From Deinococcus koreensis (GTDB taxonomy: Bacteria; Deinococcota; Deinococci; Deinococcales; Deinococcaceae), in the NCBI RefSeq assembly GCF_002901445.1, contig NZ_PPPD01000001.1:2162001-2226000 (forward strand): a DNA stretch of 64,000 bases, written 5' to 3'. Below the pieces are notes generated by a model. It made no database searches. It saw nothing but the letters and a program-made list of their open reading frames with translations, and was not told the DNA's origin. Position 1 is the stretch's first letter, and every line of letters begins with the position of its first letter. This document shows positions 21,265 through 30,915 of this stretch, one piece after another. The position numbers were made by a program, and so were the translations under genes.

Positions 21265-21980
21265 AGCCTGTCGCCTACGTGGATCGCCGCGATGCCGAAG
21301 CTCAGGACGCGGAAGCGGGTGCGGAAGCCGGTGGCGCGCATGAGCCCCGCCAGGGTCTCGGGGTCGGGAAAGGCCAGCACGCTTTCGGGCAGGTAGGTGT
21401 AGGCGCCGGCGTTGCCGCTGACGAGGGCGCCGATGCGCGGCAGGACGTGCTGGAAGTAGAAGCGGAAGAGGCGGCCGAACAGCCCGGCGCGGGGCGGCGG
21501 GAACTCCAGGATCACCACCCGGCCCCCCGGCGCCAGGACGCGGTGGAACTCGGACAGTCCACGCGCGTAGTCGGCGAAGTTGCGGAAACCGAAGGCGCAG
21601 GTCACGGCGTCGAAGCGGCCGTCCGGGTAGGGCAGGTTCAGCGCGTCGCCCTCCTCCAGCCGGATGTCGAGGTGCCGGGCCGCCGACTTGCCGCGGGCAA
21701 TGTCGAGCATCTGGGGTACGAAGTCGGAGCCGACGACCTCGGCCCCTGGTGCCCGGCCCTTAAGTTCCAGGGCGAAATCGCCCGTGCCGGTGGCCACGTC
21801 CAGCACGCGCCCGGGCTCCAGCGCCAGGGCCTCCTGCGCGGCGGCGCGGCGCCAGCCCCGATCCACGCCCAGGCTGAGTACCCGGTTCAGCAGGTCGTAG
21901 CGCGGCGCGATAGAGGCGAACATGGCCTGCACGTCTTTGCCCTTGTCCTGCTTGTCGCCCACGGCCGGCCGGTCTGTCAT
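21261..21980 (-). CDS. menG: demethylmenaquinone methyltransferase
   Basis: 239 residues; C-methylation of demethylmenaquinone, the last step of menaquinone synthesis. Family motifs: FASIAPRYDLLNRVLSLGVDRGWRR at the N-terminus, the SAM site VLDVATGTGDFAL, DALNLPYPDGRFDAVTCAFGFRNF and the C-terminal GIAAIHVG. Named ubiE in ubiquinone makers; Deinococcus uses menaquinone, so menG fits. TATCAT (minus strand, 21993-21988) is 7 bases before the ATG. It is not in a men operon here. Confidence 0.92.
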   Translation of the reverse strand: MTDRPAVGDKQDKGKDVQAMFASIAPRYDLLNRVLSLGVDRGWRRAAAQEALALEPGRVLDVATGTGDFALELKGRAPGAEVVGSDFVPQMLDIARGKSAARHLDIRLEEGDALNLPYPDGRFDAVTCAFGFRNFADYARGLSEFHRVLAPGGRVVILEFPPPRAGLFGRLFRFYFQHVLPRIGALVSGNAGAYTYLPESVLAFPDPETLAGLMRATGFRTRFRVLSFGIAAIHVGDRL

Positions 21981-22023
21981 GGGGCTGATGATAGCGGGGG
22001 GGTGCCGGGACAGGCGGGAAACC

Positions 22024-22416
22024 CTATCCCAGTTTCAGCAGCCCTGCCGGGGTCGGCGTGAAGCCGCAGCCCTCGTAGAAGCCGCTCAGGTGAGGCTCGT
22101 AGTCCACGTGCAGCCATTCCAGCCCGCCGTGCTCGCGGGCCGCCCGCGCCGCGCGCCTGACCAGTTCGCGGCCGATGCTGCGCTGCTGATACGCCGGATG
22201 CACGGTCGTGTCCAGCAGGAAGGCGTGGACACCCCCGTCCCAGACGACGTTCACGAAGCCCACCAGCGCGTCCCCCTGGTGCGCCGTGACCCAGGTCAGC
22301 GATCTCTCCAGCACCGGCCGCCACCACCCACCGTCGGAACTCCCGCCCCACGCGGCCTGCCGCAGACGGCCCAGCGCCGTGAAATCTATGGGCGCCCGCA
22401 GGCGGTACTGGATCAC
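22024..22416 (-). CDS. GNAT family N-acetyltransferase, coupled to the oxoamine synthase gene
   Basis: 130-residue GNAT enzyme. The acetyl-CoA loop is HPAYQQRSIGRELVRRAA and the C-terminal strand-helix WLHVDYEPHLSGFYEGCGFTPT is typical. It starts at a GTG whose last two bases are part of the upstream kbl stop (GTGA at 22416-22413), so translation is coupled to kbl. The substrate is unknown; the link with an alpha-oxoamine synthase is suggestive only. Confidence 0.78.
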   Translation of the reverse strand: MIQYRLRAPIDFTALGRLRQAAWGGSSDGGWWRPVLERSLTWVTAHQGDALVGFVNVVWDGGVHAFLLDTTVHPAYQQRSIGRELVRRAARAAREHGGLEWLHVDYEPHLSGFYEGCGFTPTPAGLLKLG

Positions 22417-23603
22417 GCCGCAGTGACGCCCAGGCTGCGGCCGACCGTCTGGTACGCCTGCAGCGCGTGGTCGAGGTCGTCTCGGGTGTGCTCGGCGGTC
22501 ACGATGTTGCGGATCCGGGCCGAGCCGCGCGGCACGGTGGGAAAGCCCAGGCCGACCGCGAAGACGCCCTGCTCGAACAGCCGTCGGCTGGCCTCGAAGG
22601 CGGCGGCAGGTTCGCCGAACAGCACCGGCGTGATGGGCGTCACCGAACCCATGGTGTCGAAGCCCAGCCGGGCCAGTTCGGCCTTGAAGTAGCGGGTGTT
22701 GTCCCACAGGCGTTCCATCAGGGTCGGGTCGCGCTGTACCTCTTCCAGCGCGGCGGCCAGGGCGCCCACGGTGGCCGGGGCCTGGGCGGTGGAGAACAGG
22801 TACGGCCGGGCGCGGTTGATGAGCAGCTGGCGCAGGTTCGCGTGCCCCGCCGCGTAGCCGCCCACGCCGCCCCAGGCTTTGCTCAGCGTGCCGACCTGGA
22901 TTACGTCGTCGGCATACTCGAAGCCGAAGTGGTGCACGGTGCCGCGCCCTGATTCGCCCATCACGCCCGAGCCGTGGGCGTCGTCCACATAGGTCACGGC
23001 GCCGTGTTTACGGGCCACCGCGACCAGCGCGTCCAGCGGGGCCAGGTCGCCGTCCATGGAGAACACGCCGTCGGTCACGACCAGCTTCAGGCCGTCGGTG
23101 TCGTGCTCCTGCAGCAGCCGCTCCAGATCGGCCGCGTCGGCGTGCCTGTAGACCTTCTTGGTCGCCTTGGTCAGTCGCAGCCCGTCGATGATGGAGGCGT
23201 GGTTCAGCTCGTCGCTGATCACCAGATCGCCCTCGCGCAGCAGGGCGCCCAGCACGCCCTGGTTGGTCGTGAAGCCCGAGTGCAGCACCAGCGCGCTGCC
23301 GGTGTGCTTGAAGGCCGCGATCTGCTCCTCCAGTTCCTCGTGAATCCGCAGGGTGCCGGCAATGGTTCGCACGGCGCCGGCGCCCACGCCCCATTTCTCC
23401 AGGTACTCGGCCGCCCGCGCCTTGAGCGCCGGATGGTCGGCGAAGCCCAGGTAGTTGTTGCTCGCCAAGTTCACGACCTCGCGGCCATCGACCCGTGTGC
23501 GCGCCCGGTTGGCGGCGTCCAGCACACGCGGCGAGATCAGCAGGCCGGACTCGCGCAGGCTGCTCAGTTCGGCGTTCAGGCGTTCGGAGAGGGAGGTGGA
23601 CAT
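22413..23603 (-). CDS. kbl: alpha-oxoamine synthase, kbl-like (2-amino-3-ketobutyrate CoA ligase)
   Basis: 396-residue PLP enzyme of fold type I. The cofactor lysine is in TLSKAWGG, the aspartate in VDDAHGSGVMG and the histidine in SDELNHASIIDG. It joins an acyl-CoA with an amino acid; kbl (glycine plus acetyl-CoA, threonine breakdown) and bioF (alanine plus pimeloyl-CoA, biotin) cannot be separated with certainty, and a Thermus homologue is reported to do both. No tdh or bio gene is adjacent. TACACT (minus strand, 23615-23610) is 6 bases before the ATG at 23603. Confidence 0.85.
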   Translation of the reverse strand: MSTSLSERLNAELSSLRESGLLISPRVLDAANRARTRVDGREVVNLASNNYLGFADHPALKARAAEYLEKWGVGAGAVRTIAGTLRIHEELEEQIAAFKHTGSALVLHSGFTTNQGVLGALLREGDLVISDELNHASIIDGLRLTKATKKVYRHADAADLERLLQEHDTDGLKLVVTDGVFSMDGDLAPLDALVAVARKHGAVTYVDDAHGSGVMGESGRGTVHHFGFEYADDVIQVGTLSKAWGGVGGYAAGHANLRQLLINRARPYLFSTAQAPATVGALAAALEEVQRDPTLMERLWDNTRYFKAELARLGFDTMGSVTPITPVLFGEPAAAFEASRRLFEQGVFAVGLGFPTVPRGSARIRNIVTAEHTRDDLDHALQAYQTVGRSLGVTAA

Positions 23604-23656
23604 GGAGGCAGTGTACGGGCGCACTGTAGAGCGCGTCCGTGAGCTGGGGACGTTCC

Positions 23657-24709
23657 TCAGCCCACCGGCTGCGAGACGCCCAGGGCCGCCCGCACCCGCG
23701 GCGCGACCCCGGTGCCCAGCAGCTCGATGGCGCGCAGCATCTTCGGCTGGGGCATCAGCACGTTGGTCATCTGGAAGGACAGCCGCGTCACGCCGCCCAG
23801 CACCTCGTTCACATACAGCACCTTCTCGGCCACCGCCTCCGGCTCCCCGATCAGGTAGGGGCCGCCGGGGGCCGTGGCGGCGTCGAAGGCGGCGCGGCTG
23901 GGCGGCGACCAGCCCCGCTCGCGTCCGATGGTGTCCAGCATCCGCGCGTAGCCGGGGAAGAAGGTGTCACGCGCTTCCTGAGCGCTGCCCGCCACGTACC
24001 CGAAGGCGTGCACCCCGACCTTCAGACTGTCCGGGGCGTGCCCGGCGCGGCGTCCCGCCTCGCGGTACAGGTCGACCAGCGGCCGGAACCGCCGGAAGTC
24101 GCCGCCGATGATCGCCACCATCAGCGGCAGGCCCAGCATCCCGGCGCGCACGAAGGACTCCGGTGTGCCGCCCACACCCAGCCAGACCGGCAGCGGGCTC
24201 TGCAGCGGGCGCGGGTACACGCCCTGGCCGCTCAGCGCCGCGCGGTGCCGTCCTGTCCAGTGCACATGCGTGTCCTCACGGATCTTCAGCAGCAACTCCA
24301 GCTTCTCGGCGAACAGCGAGTCGTAGTCCCGCAGGTTCAGCCCGAACAGCGGGTAGGCCTCGGTGAACGACCCGCGCCCCACCACCAGTTCGGCGCGCCC
24401 CCCGGAGATCAGGTCGAGGGTGGCGTACTGCTGGAACACCCGCACCGGGTCGTCGGCGCTGAGCACCGTCACGGCGCTGTTGAGGCGGATCCGGCGGGTG
24501 CGCGCGGCGGCGGCCGCCAGGATCATCGCGGGGGCCGAGTCGAGATACTCGGGCCGGTGATGCTCGCCCACCCCGAAGGAGTCCACGCCCGCCTGATCGG
24601 CCTGCACGATCTCCTCGACGAGGTTCTGCACCCTCTCGGCGGCGCTCAGGGTACGCCCGGTCTCCGGGTCGGACACCACGGCGGCGAAACTGTCGATTCC
24701 GATCTGCAT
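23657..24709 (-). CDS. LLM-class flavin-dependent oxidoreductase
   Basis: 350-residue bacterial-luciferase-like TIM-barrel protein using FMN or F420. Typical segments are GEHHRPEYLDSAPAMILAAAAARTRRIRLNSAVTVL, DLISGGRAELVVGRGSF and PLPVWLGVGGTPESFVRAGMLGLPL. The substrate is unknown; most relatives are monooxygenases or reductases of small molecules. TAGACT (minus strand, 24720-24715) lies 5 bases before the ATG, a leaderless start. It lies 53 bases upstream of kbl, which has its own promoter. Confidence 0.85.
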   Translation of the reverse strand: MQIGIDSFAAVVSDPETGRTLSAAERVQNLVEEIVQADQAGVDSFGVGEHHRPEYLDSAPAMILAAAAARTRRIRLNSAVTVLSADDPVRVFQQYATLDLISGGRAELVVGRGSFTEAYPLFGLNLRDYDSLFAEKLELLLKIREDTHVHWTGRHRAALSGQGVYPRPLQSPLPVWLGVGGTPESFVRAGMLGLPLMVAIIGGDFRRFRPLVDLYREAGRRAGHAPDSLKVGVHAFGYVAGSAQEARDTFFPGYARMLDTIGRERGWSPPSRAAFDAATAPGGPYLIGEPEAVAEKVLYVNEVLGGVTRLSFQMTNVLMPQPKMLRAIELLGTGVAPRVRAALGVSQPVG

Positions 24710-24770
24710 GGTTCAGTCTACCAAGGGGTTGATATAATAAACCTGCCCCGGTTTTTTGCGGACAGGAGCG

Positions 24771-24800
24771 AGCGGGCGCCCTCTCAACAGGGCGCCCGCT
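24771..24800. terminator. hairpin after the two lipoprotein genes
   Basis: Perfect 12-base arms AGCGGGCGCCCT (24771-24782) and AGGGCGCCCGCT (24789-24800) with a 6-base loop, 16 bases beyond the stop of the lipoprotein gene that ends at 24817. No T-run follows on the minus strand. Confidence 0.6.
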
Positions 24801-24816
24801 CCGCCTGCGCCTGGCG

Positions 24817-25443
24817 CTACTGGCTGGTGATCGGGGTCGTCACGTGCAGCGTGTAGCGCTTCAGGGCCGAGGTTTCCAGGCTCCGCAGGTAGGTGGTGGT
24901 GTCGCGGGGCAGGTACACGTAGTGCTCGGCGCGCGACCAGCCCGCCGCCAGGGTCCAGGTCTGCTTCATGTCCGGCGTGGTGGTCTGGAAACTCAGGGTC
25001 ACGGCCTCGCTGGCGTAGGCCACGCGGTCGTGGGTCATCAGGGGCAGCTCCTCGCCGGCGTCGCGCACCCCGTCGGAGTCCTTGTCCCGCCACATGATCC
25101 AGTGCAGGAAGTTCAGTTTCGCGGCCGGGGCACTCACGACCGGGGTGCCCTGCACCGTGGCTGGCAGCCAGGCCGAGACGGGCCTGGCCTCCGCGACCAG
25201 CACATTCAGACCCGTCGGATCGACCTCGGTGACGGTCTTCCCGGCCGCCACGCTGATCTGGTAGACGCTGGTGCCGTCCTCTTTCAGCAGGTTCAGGTAG
25301 GCGTTCGCCGGAGCGGCCGGAAAGCGCACCTCGACGCCGCTGGGCAGCGGGGGGCGGCCGCCGTCGGGAGCACCCGGGGCACTGCTGCCACACGCGCTGA
25401 GGCTCAGCAGGCCCAGCAGACTCAGGGGGATCAGGCGCTTCAT
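24817..25443 (-). CDS. lipoprotein of unknown function, second gene of a pair
   Basis: 208 residues with a lipoprotein signal (LLGLLSLSAC, cysteine about 18). The mature protein has an acidic loop DKDSDGVRDAGEEL that looks like a calcium-binding DxDxDG loop, followed by LPLMTHDRVAYASEAVTLSF. The upstream lipoprotein has the same arrangement, so the two are likely diverged duplicates. Its ATG overlaps the upstream stop (ATGA, 25443-25440), showing coupled translation. Function unknown. Confidence 0.75.
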   Translation of the reverse strand: MKRLIPLSLLGLLSLSACGSSAPGAPDGGRPPLPSGVEVRFPAAPANAYLNLLKEDGTSVYQISVAAGKTVTEVDPTGLNVLVAEARPVSAWLPATVQGTPVVSAPAAKLNFLHWIMWRDKDSDGVRDAGEELPLMTHDRVAYASEAVTLSFQTTTPDMKQTWTLAAGWSRAEHYVYLPRDTTTYLRSLETSALKRYTLHVTTPITSQ

Positions 25444-26192
25444 TTCTGGCCTCCGGCGTGGTTCAGACCCTGGCTGGTCAGGCGGTTGGTGCTCTCGTGC
25501 AGGCGGATGGCGATGGCCTGGTCGGCGGTGGGCACCGAGTTCATGCTGACCACGTAGCGGTTCAGCGTCTCGGAGGGTTGCAGCACCTCGTGGCGCACCA
25601 GACTCCAGCCGGCGGCGCGGGTGCCGGATTCGGTCGAGAAGGTGTCGAGGCTGGTGAACTGGTAGGTGAACGCCGCGTTGGCGTAGCTGTAGAGGTCGTG
25701 GGTCTGGTACAGCTCCTCGTCGGAGGTCGGCTTTCCGTCTCCGCTGGTGTCCCTGAACAGCGTGAAATACACGTTGCAGGTTCTGACCGTCTCGGGCGTC
25801 ACCATCACGGCCGTCATGCCCTTCGTCTCGCCGCCCTTGAAGGGTGTGACACACAGCGGATTGTTCTTGAGGGTGTCCAGGGTGCTGCCGCCGTAATACG
25901 AAGATGACCCGAACAGCTGGATGGTGCCGCTGCTGACTGATCCGCTGGCCCCCGCATTGAGGGAGCCGAGTGCCAGCACTTTCAGCTTGGGCTCGGCCTC
26001 CGGCGTCGCCTGCTCGAAATAGATGGCGGCCAGCCGGAGATTCTGACCGACGGCCGTCTCCGGGAAGCGGAAGTTGAGCACCACCGGAGGCACGTAGGGC
26101 GGTGGTGGCTGGGGGCAGGCCGTGAGCAGGGTCAGCAGGGCGGCGCAGCCTCCAGCCGGCTTCAGCAACCGTTTAAAGTGTAGGGTTTTCAC
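25440..26192 (-). CDS. lipoprotein of unknown function, first gene of a pair
   Basis: 250 residues starting at GTG; lipobox LLTLLTAC. The mature part begins with a Pro-rich stretch and contains DTSGDGKPTSDEEL, a DxSxDG-type loop resembling that in the next gene, followed by YQTHDLYSYANAAFTYQF, again parallel to its partner. TACAGT (minus strand, 26204-26199) is 6 bases before the GTG, so the pair is transcribed from a leaderless promoter. It may bind calcium at the cell surface (inference). Confidence 0.75.
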   Translation of the reverse strand: MKTLHFKRLLKPAGGCAALLTLLTACPQPPPPYVPPVVLNFRFPETAVGQNLRLAAIYFEQATPEAEPKLKVLALGSLNAGASGSVSSGTIQLFGSSSYYGGSTLDTLKNNPLCVTPFKGGETKGMTAVMVTPETVRTCNVYFTLFRDTSGDGKPTSDEELYQTHDLYSYANAAFTYQFTSLDTFSTESGTRAAGWSLVRHEVLQPSETLNRYVVSMNSVPTADQAIAIRLHESTNRLTSQGLNHAGGQK

Positions 26193-26335
26193 TATTCAAC
26201 TGTACTCAGCGTTCAGCCCACGGTGGGGAAGATCTGTGGAGCAGACGTCAAGCATGAAGGCGCCGTCAGTTTCGTCAGAGCAGCGCAGAGAACCCTGCCC
26301 TGAGCGGGATCACCTGTTCCCCGGACGCGGGCAAC

Positions 26336-26368
26336 AAAAAAAACATCCCCAGGGGTGATCCGGGGATG
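26336..26368 (-). terminator. intrinsic terminator of lpdA
   Basis: On the minus strand a catccccgg...ggggatg hairpin (26368-26344) is followed by eight T (26343-26336). It is one of the few classical U-tract terminators in the window. Confidence 0.88.
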
Positions 26369-26387
26369 CTCTCGCCCTGCTCGGCGT

Positions 26388-27791
<1,404 letters not shown>

Positions 27792-28025
27792 GCGGTCAGT
27801 CTAGCGTTCCCCCCGAAAGCCGTCAGTGACCTGCCCGCATAGCTGGACGGCGCCCATTCACAACTCGCGCTGGTCAGTCCGGAACACGCTGGCCGCGTCC
27901 CTGGGCGGGCACGGCCGGGTCGCACATGGTCGGGGCGGAGATGGTCATGGCCCGGTCACGGCCCCGGAACTACGGTGGTTCCAGGCCCCGGAGGGACGTC
28001 GCGGCGGGCCGGAGGGGGAAGGGGG

Positions 28026-29537
28026 ATGACCACTCGGGGAACGGTTCGGATCGGCCTGGGGGCGCTGCTGCTCAGCGTGGGCATCGCGGCGCTCGCCATC
28101 TTCATCGCGGCGCGCTACGCCTCCCTGACCGCCTACGGGCTCTCGCCGGGGGCCGAGGCGGTCTTCGTGCGCGTGGAGCGGGCCGAGCGGATGTCGGGTC
28201 AGCTGGTCACGGCCTGGGTGACCACCGTCGGCGACCGCACGAAGACCACTGCCCCGGCCAGCACCACTCCGGCCCCGGCCAAAGCCACCGGCGCCGCTGA
28301 GACCCGTTCCACCGACCCTCTCCCCGCCGACGGCGCCGTGCTGCCGGCCTCACTGTGGCGGGGCTGGTCCGTGCGGCCCCCGGACTCCTGCGCGGCGGTA
28401 CTGAATCTGGATGAGACCGTGACCGGACGCAGCGCCATCGGCCCCGGCACGCTGCTGTGGCTGGACGCCGGCCCGGGGCGGACGCTGCAAGGCGCCTGCC
28501 ACCAGGGTTCCGGCCGCTCCTCGACGCCGGCCCTGACCACCCTGAACGTCAAAGGGGGCGAACTGGGCCGGGTGTCGGTGTACTCCGGCAACTGGCCCCG
28601 GCTGGCGGTGCTGCTGCTCACGCTGGCGTGGCTGGCCAGCCTGTGCCACGCCCTGATCCCGGCGGGCCGTCACCGCGGCCTGAGCCGATTGATCGTCGGC
28701 AAGGACGGCCGCTACAGCAACGCCCAGTTCCAGATGGCCGCCTGGTTCATGGTCTTTATCGGCGCCTATGTCAGCACGCTGGTGTGGCGCGTCGTCAGCG
28801 GCAGCCTGCAGCTGGCAGTGGGCATCGGGTCGCCCGAGGCCCTGCTGGCCCTGACCGGCATCGCCGCCGGCACCTACGCGGCGGCGGCGGCCATCACGGC
28901 GAATGCCACCGGCCAGGGCCGCCTGATCAAGCCGCCGGCCGCCGAGCCCGAGCTGCAGAACCTCTATTCCGACGACGCCGGCCGCTTCGACTTCGGCGAT
29001 TTCCAGTCGCTGGTCGTGACCCTGGTGGCGGTGGTGGGCTACCTGATCGCCCTGAGCGGCTGGCAGGAAAACGTCTTCCTGACCTCGCAGACCACGCTGC
29101 CGGACGTGGGCAACACCATCCTGACCATCTTCGGTGCGGGGCAGGCCACCTACCTGCTCAAGAAGGCCCTGCACACCGACGCCATCCGTGACCTGGGGCT
29201 GGAACTGCGCCCCGCCGAGGTAACGCTGGGCCAGAATGCCGCCCGGCCCAGCGCCCTGACCCTGGACGTCTGGCACGACCCGCTGGCGGCGGTGGGCGCG
29301 GCAGCGGTCACGCACCAGCCGGTGCTGGCGAGCGGACTGCTGACCGGCGCGGCGAACATCACCCTGGGCACGCCCCGCACCGTGTCCAGCATGCTGACCC
29401 AGTACCCGGTCGATCTGGACACGGCGGGCCTCCCTCCGGGCGAGTACACCTTCGAGGTCAGCGCGGGGACGCCCACGCGCACGCAGACGGTGCTGGGACG
29501 GCTGCGGGTGAACCAGGCGGCTGTGCCCCAGCCCTAG
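28026..29537 (+). CDS. large membrane protein of unknown function
   Basis: 503 residues. An N-terminal transmembrane helix (about 8-32) is followed by an extracytoplasmic domain of ~160 residues with two cysteines (PDSCAAVL, GACHQGS), then about five hydrophobic segments between 190 and 390 (VLLLTLAWLASLCHALI, AWFMVFIGAYVSTLVWR, TGIAAGTYAAAAAITA, LVVTLVAVVGYLIALSG) and a C-terminal beta-rich domain. The segment IVGKDGRYSNAQFQMAAWF between helices looks conserved in character. I do not recognise the family. It has a purine-rich ribosome site, and its stop overlaps that of the convergent PAS gene. Confidence 0.68.
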   Translation: MTTRGTVRIGLGALLLSVGIAALAIFIAARYASLTAYGLSPGAEAVFVRVERAERMSGQLVTAWVTTVGDRTKTTAPASTTPAPAKATGAAETRSTDPLPADGAVLPASLWRGWSVRPPDSCAAVLNLDETVTGRSAIGPGTLLWLDAGPGRTLQGACHQGSGRSSTPALTTLNVKGGELGRVSVYSGNWPRLAVLLLTLAWLASLCHALIPAGRHRGLSRLIVGKDGRYSNAQFQMAAWFMVFIGAYVSTLVWRVVSGSLQLAVGIGSPEALLALTGIAAGTYAAAAAITANATGQGRLIKPPAAEPELQNLYSDDAGRFDFGDFQSLVVTLVAVVGYLIALSGWQENVFLTSQTTLPDVGNTILTIFGAGQATYLLKKALHTDAIRDLGLELRPAEVTLGQNAARPSALTLDVWHDPLAAVGAAAVTHQPVLASGLLTGAANITLGTPRTVSSMLTQYPVDLDTAGLPPGEYTFEVSAGTPTRTQTVLGRLRVNQAAVPQP

Positions 29538-30157
29538 AGCGGTTCCGGACGGTCGGCGGCGGCCGGCGGCGGGGGGCTGCCGCCGGGCGGCCTCATCTGA
29601 CCCAGGAACAGCGGCACGATGGCCGCGAAGTTGCCCACCAGCCGTCCCTGGTGCCAGCGGGGCGTGCCCGTGATCTGTACCTCGACGACCTCGCCGTCGG
29701 CCCGACGCAGCCGGGTCTGGTAGGTGCTGCTCTTGCCGTGCTGGCGCGCGACCCTGGCCTGTTGGAGCTTATGGTGATCGTCTGGAACAGTGAATTCGAG
29801 GGGCGAGCGGCCCACGATGTCCCGGGCGGGCCGCCCCACCATCTCGGCGAAGGCGCGGTTGACATAGACGAAATGGCCGCTCTCGTCGGCCACCGTCAGG
29901 CCGTGATCGACGCTCTCCATGAGCTGCCGGGCGAAATCCAGTTCCTGCTCGTAGGACTCCCGCAGCTGCCGGTGGCCGCGCACCACCCGGATGATCCGCC
30001 CCGCGAGCCAGATCGCCGCCAGCTGGACGCTCAGCAGCGGCAGCAGCAGCCAGTACGCCTCCGGACGGGGCACCAGGAAAACGATCAGAAAGCTGGTCAG
30101 GGCCAGCAGTCCGAACAGGACGTACGCCCACCGCAGTTCCCGCACGCCCGGCCTCAT
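29534..30157 (-). CDS. membrane-anchored PAS domain protein
   Basis: 207 residues: two transmembrane helices (about 10-30 and 33-55), a short helical connector (RGHRQLRESYEQELDFARQLMESV), and one PAS domain (about 75-185: GLTVADESGHFVYVNRAFAEMVGRPARDIVGRSPLEFTVPDD...RRADGEVVEVQITGTP). No kinase, GGDEF or HTH output domain follows; the protein ends in a Pro-rich tail. It may sense a ligand or redox state and act through a partner. Confidence 0.78.
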   Translation of the reverse strand: MRPGVRELRWAYVLFGLLALTSFLIVFLVPRPEAYWLLLPLLSVQLAAIWLAGRIIRVVRGHRQLRESYEQELDFARQLMESVDHGLTVADESGHFVYVNRAFAEMVGRPARDIVGRSPLEFTVPDDHHKLQQARVARQHGKSSTYQTRLRRADGEVVEVQITGTPRWHQGRLVGNFAAIVPLFLGQMRPPGGSPPPPAAADRPEPL

Positions 30158-30360
30158 GATCCATTCTCATAGGCGTGGCCTGACACCGCTCTTACAGAAT
30201 TCTTACGGGTCAGCTGGGGGGCGAAGGGCCGGAGGCGTCAGAGGCGGCTGGCGCCTGCTGGAAGCCCATGTCGATCATCCCGTCCAGGCTCTGGAAGATC
30301 AGTAAAGCTCGCTGGCCCCGTCGTTTGACACCGGCGAGGGCATTGACTTCGGTATGAGAA

Positions 30361-30828
30361 TCAGGCGCCGTCAGACGACGTGGGGGTGGAGCCGCCTCTG
30401 TACACGCCATCTCTATCCACGTTTACCGCAAACTCCTGGAAGTCCATGTTGGCGAGACAGAGGTTGTTCTGAACGGCCCAGGCGTACTCTGGGGAAACCC
30501 TGAACGAATGGATGGCCCCACCGTCCGCTTCGTCTACATGGACGACAAGAAGGGTATGTTCCTCCTCCGTAGTGCTCACTTTATCCACCACGAACAGCTC
30601 ATTCAAAGCACTGTCATGCAGAGCTGCTGAGAGCGCGGCGATGCTCAAGCCGTCATAATCTGCATGTTCCACAATAGTAAATCGGGCTACAAATGGAGTG
30701 GGCATCTCAGCCAACTGAACGGGTGCGGTTGCTGCGGCGAGTGCGGTTTGCCAGGAGTCATTGTCGCTGTAATCGGTTCGCACCAGCAGGGACGTCAGAT
30801 CGTCGGGCTCAGGCAGAGTGAATGGCAT
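30361..30828 (-). CDS. DUF6924-like protein
   Basis: 155 residues. Begins LPEPDDLTSLLVRTDYSDNDSWQTAL and contains FRVSPEYAWAVQNNLCLANMDFQEFAVNVDRDGVYRGG, matching the conserved ends I associate with DUF6924, found singly in many actinobacteria and others; function unknown. Base composition is visibly lower in GC than its neighbours and codon use is less biased, which suggests recent gain. TACGAT (minus strand, 30839-30834) is 5 bases before the ATG, so it uses the local leaderless signal. Confidence 0.72.
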   Translation of the reverse strand: MPFTLPEPDDLTSLLVRTDYSDNDSWQTALAAATAPVQLAEMPTPFVARFTIVEHADYDGLSIAALSAALHDSALNELFVVDKVSTTEEEHTLLVVHVDEADGGAIHSFRVSPEYAWAVQNNLCLANMDFQEFAVNVDRDGVYRGGSTPTSSDGA

Positions 30829-30915
30829 AGTCCATCGTAGCCAGGGGGTGAGATTTCAGACCAACGTGACCCCACTTCCCGCCGCCCTGGCCCCGCCGCG
30901 CCTACACTGAGCCCC

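Noticed and set aside
30210..30410. 66-residue minus-strand frame after the DUF6924 gene
   Set aside because: Overlaps the 3' end of DUF6924 and has no ribosome site or recognised pattern.
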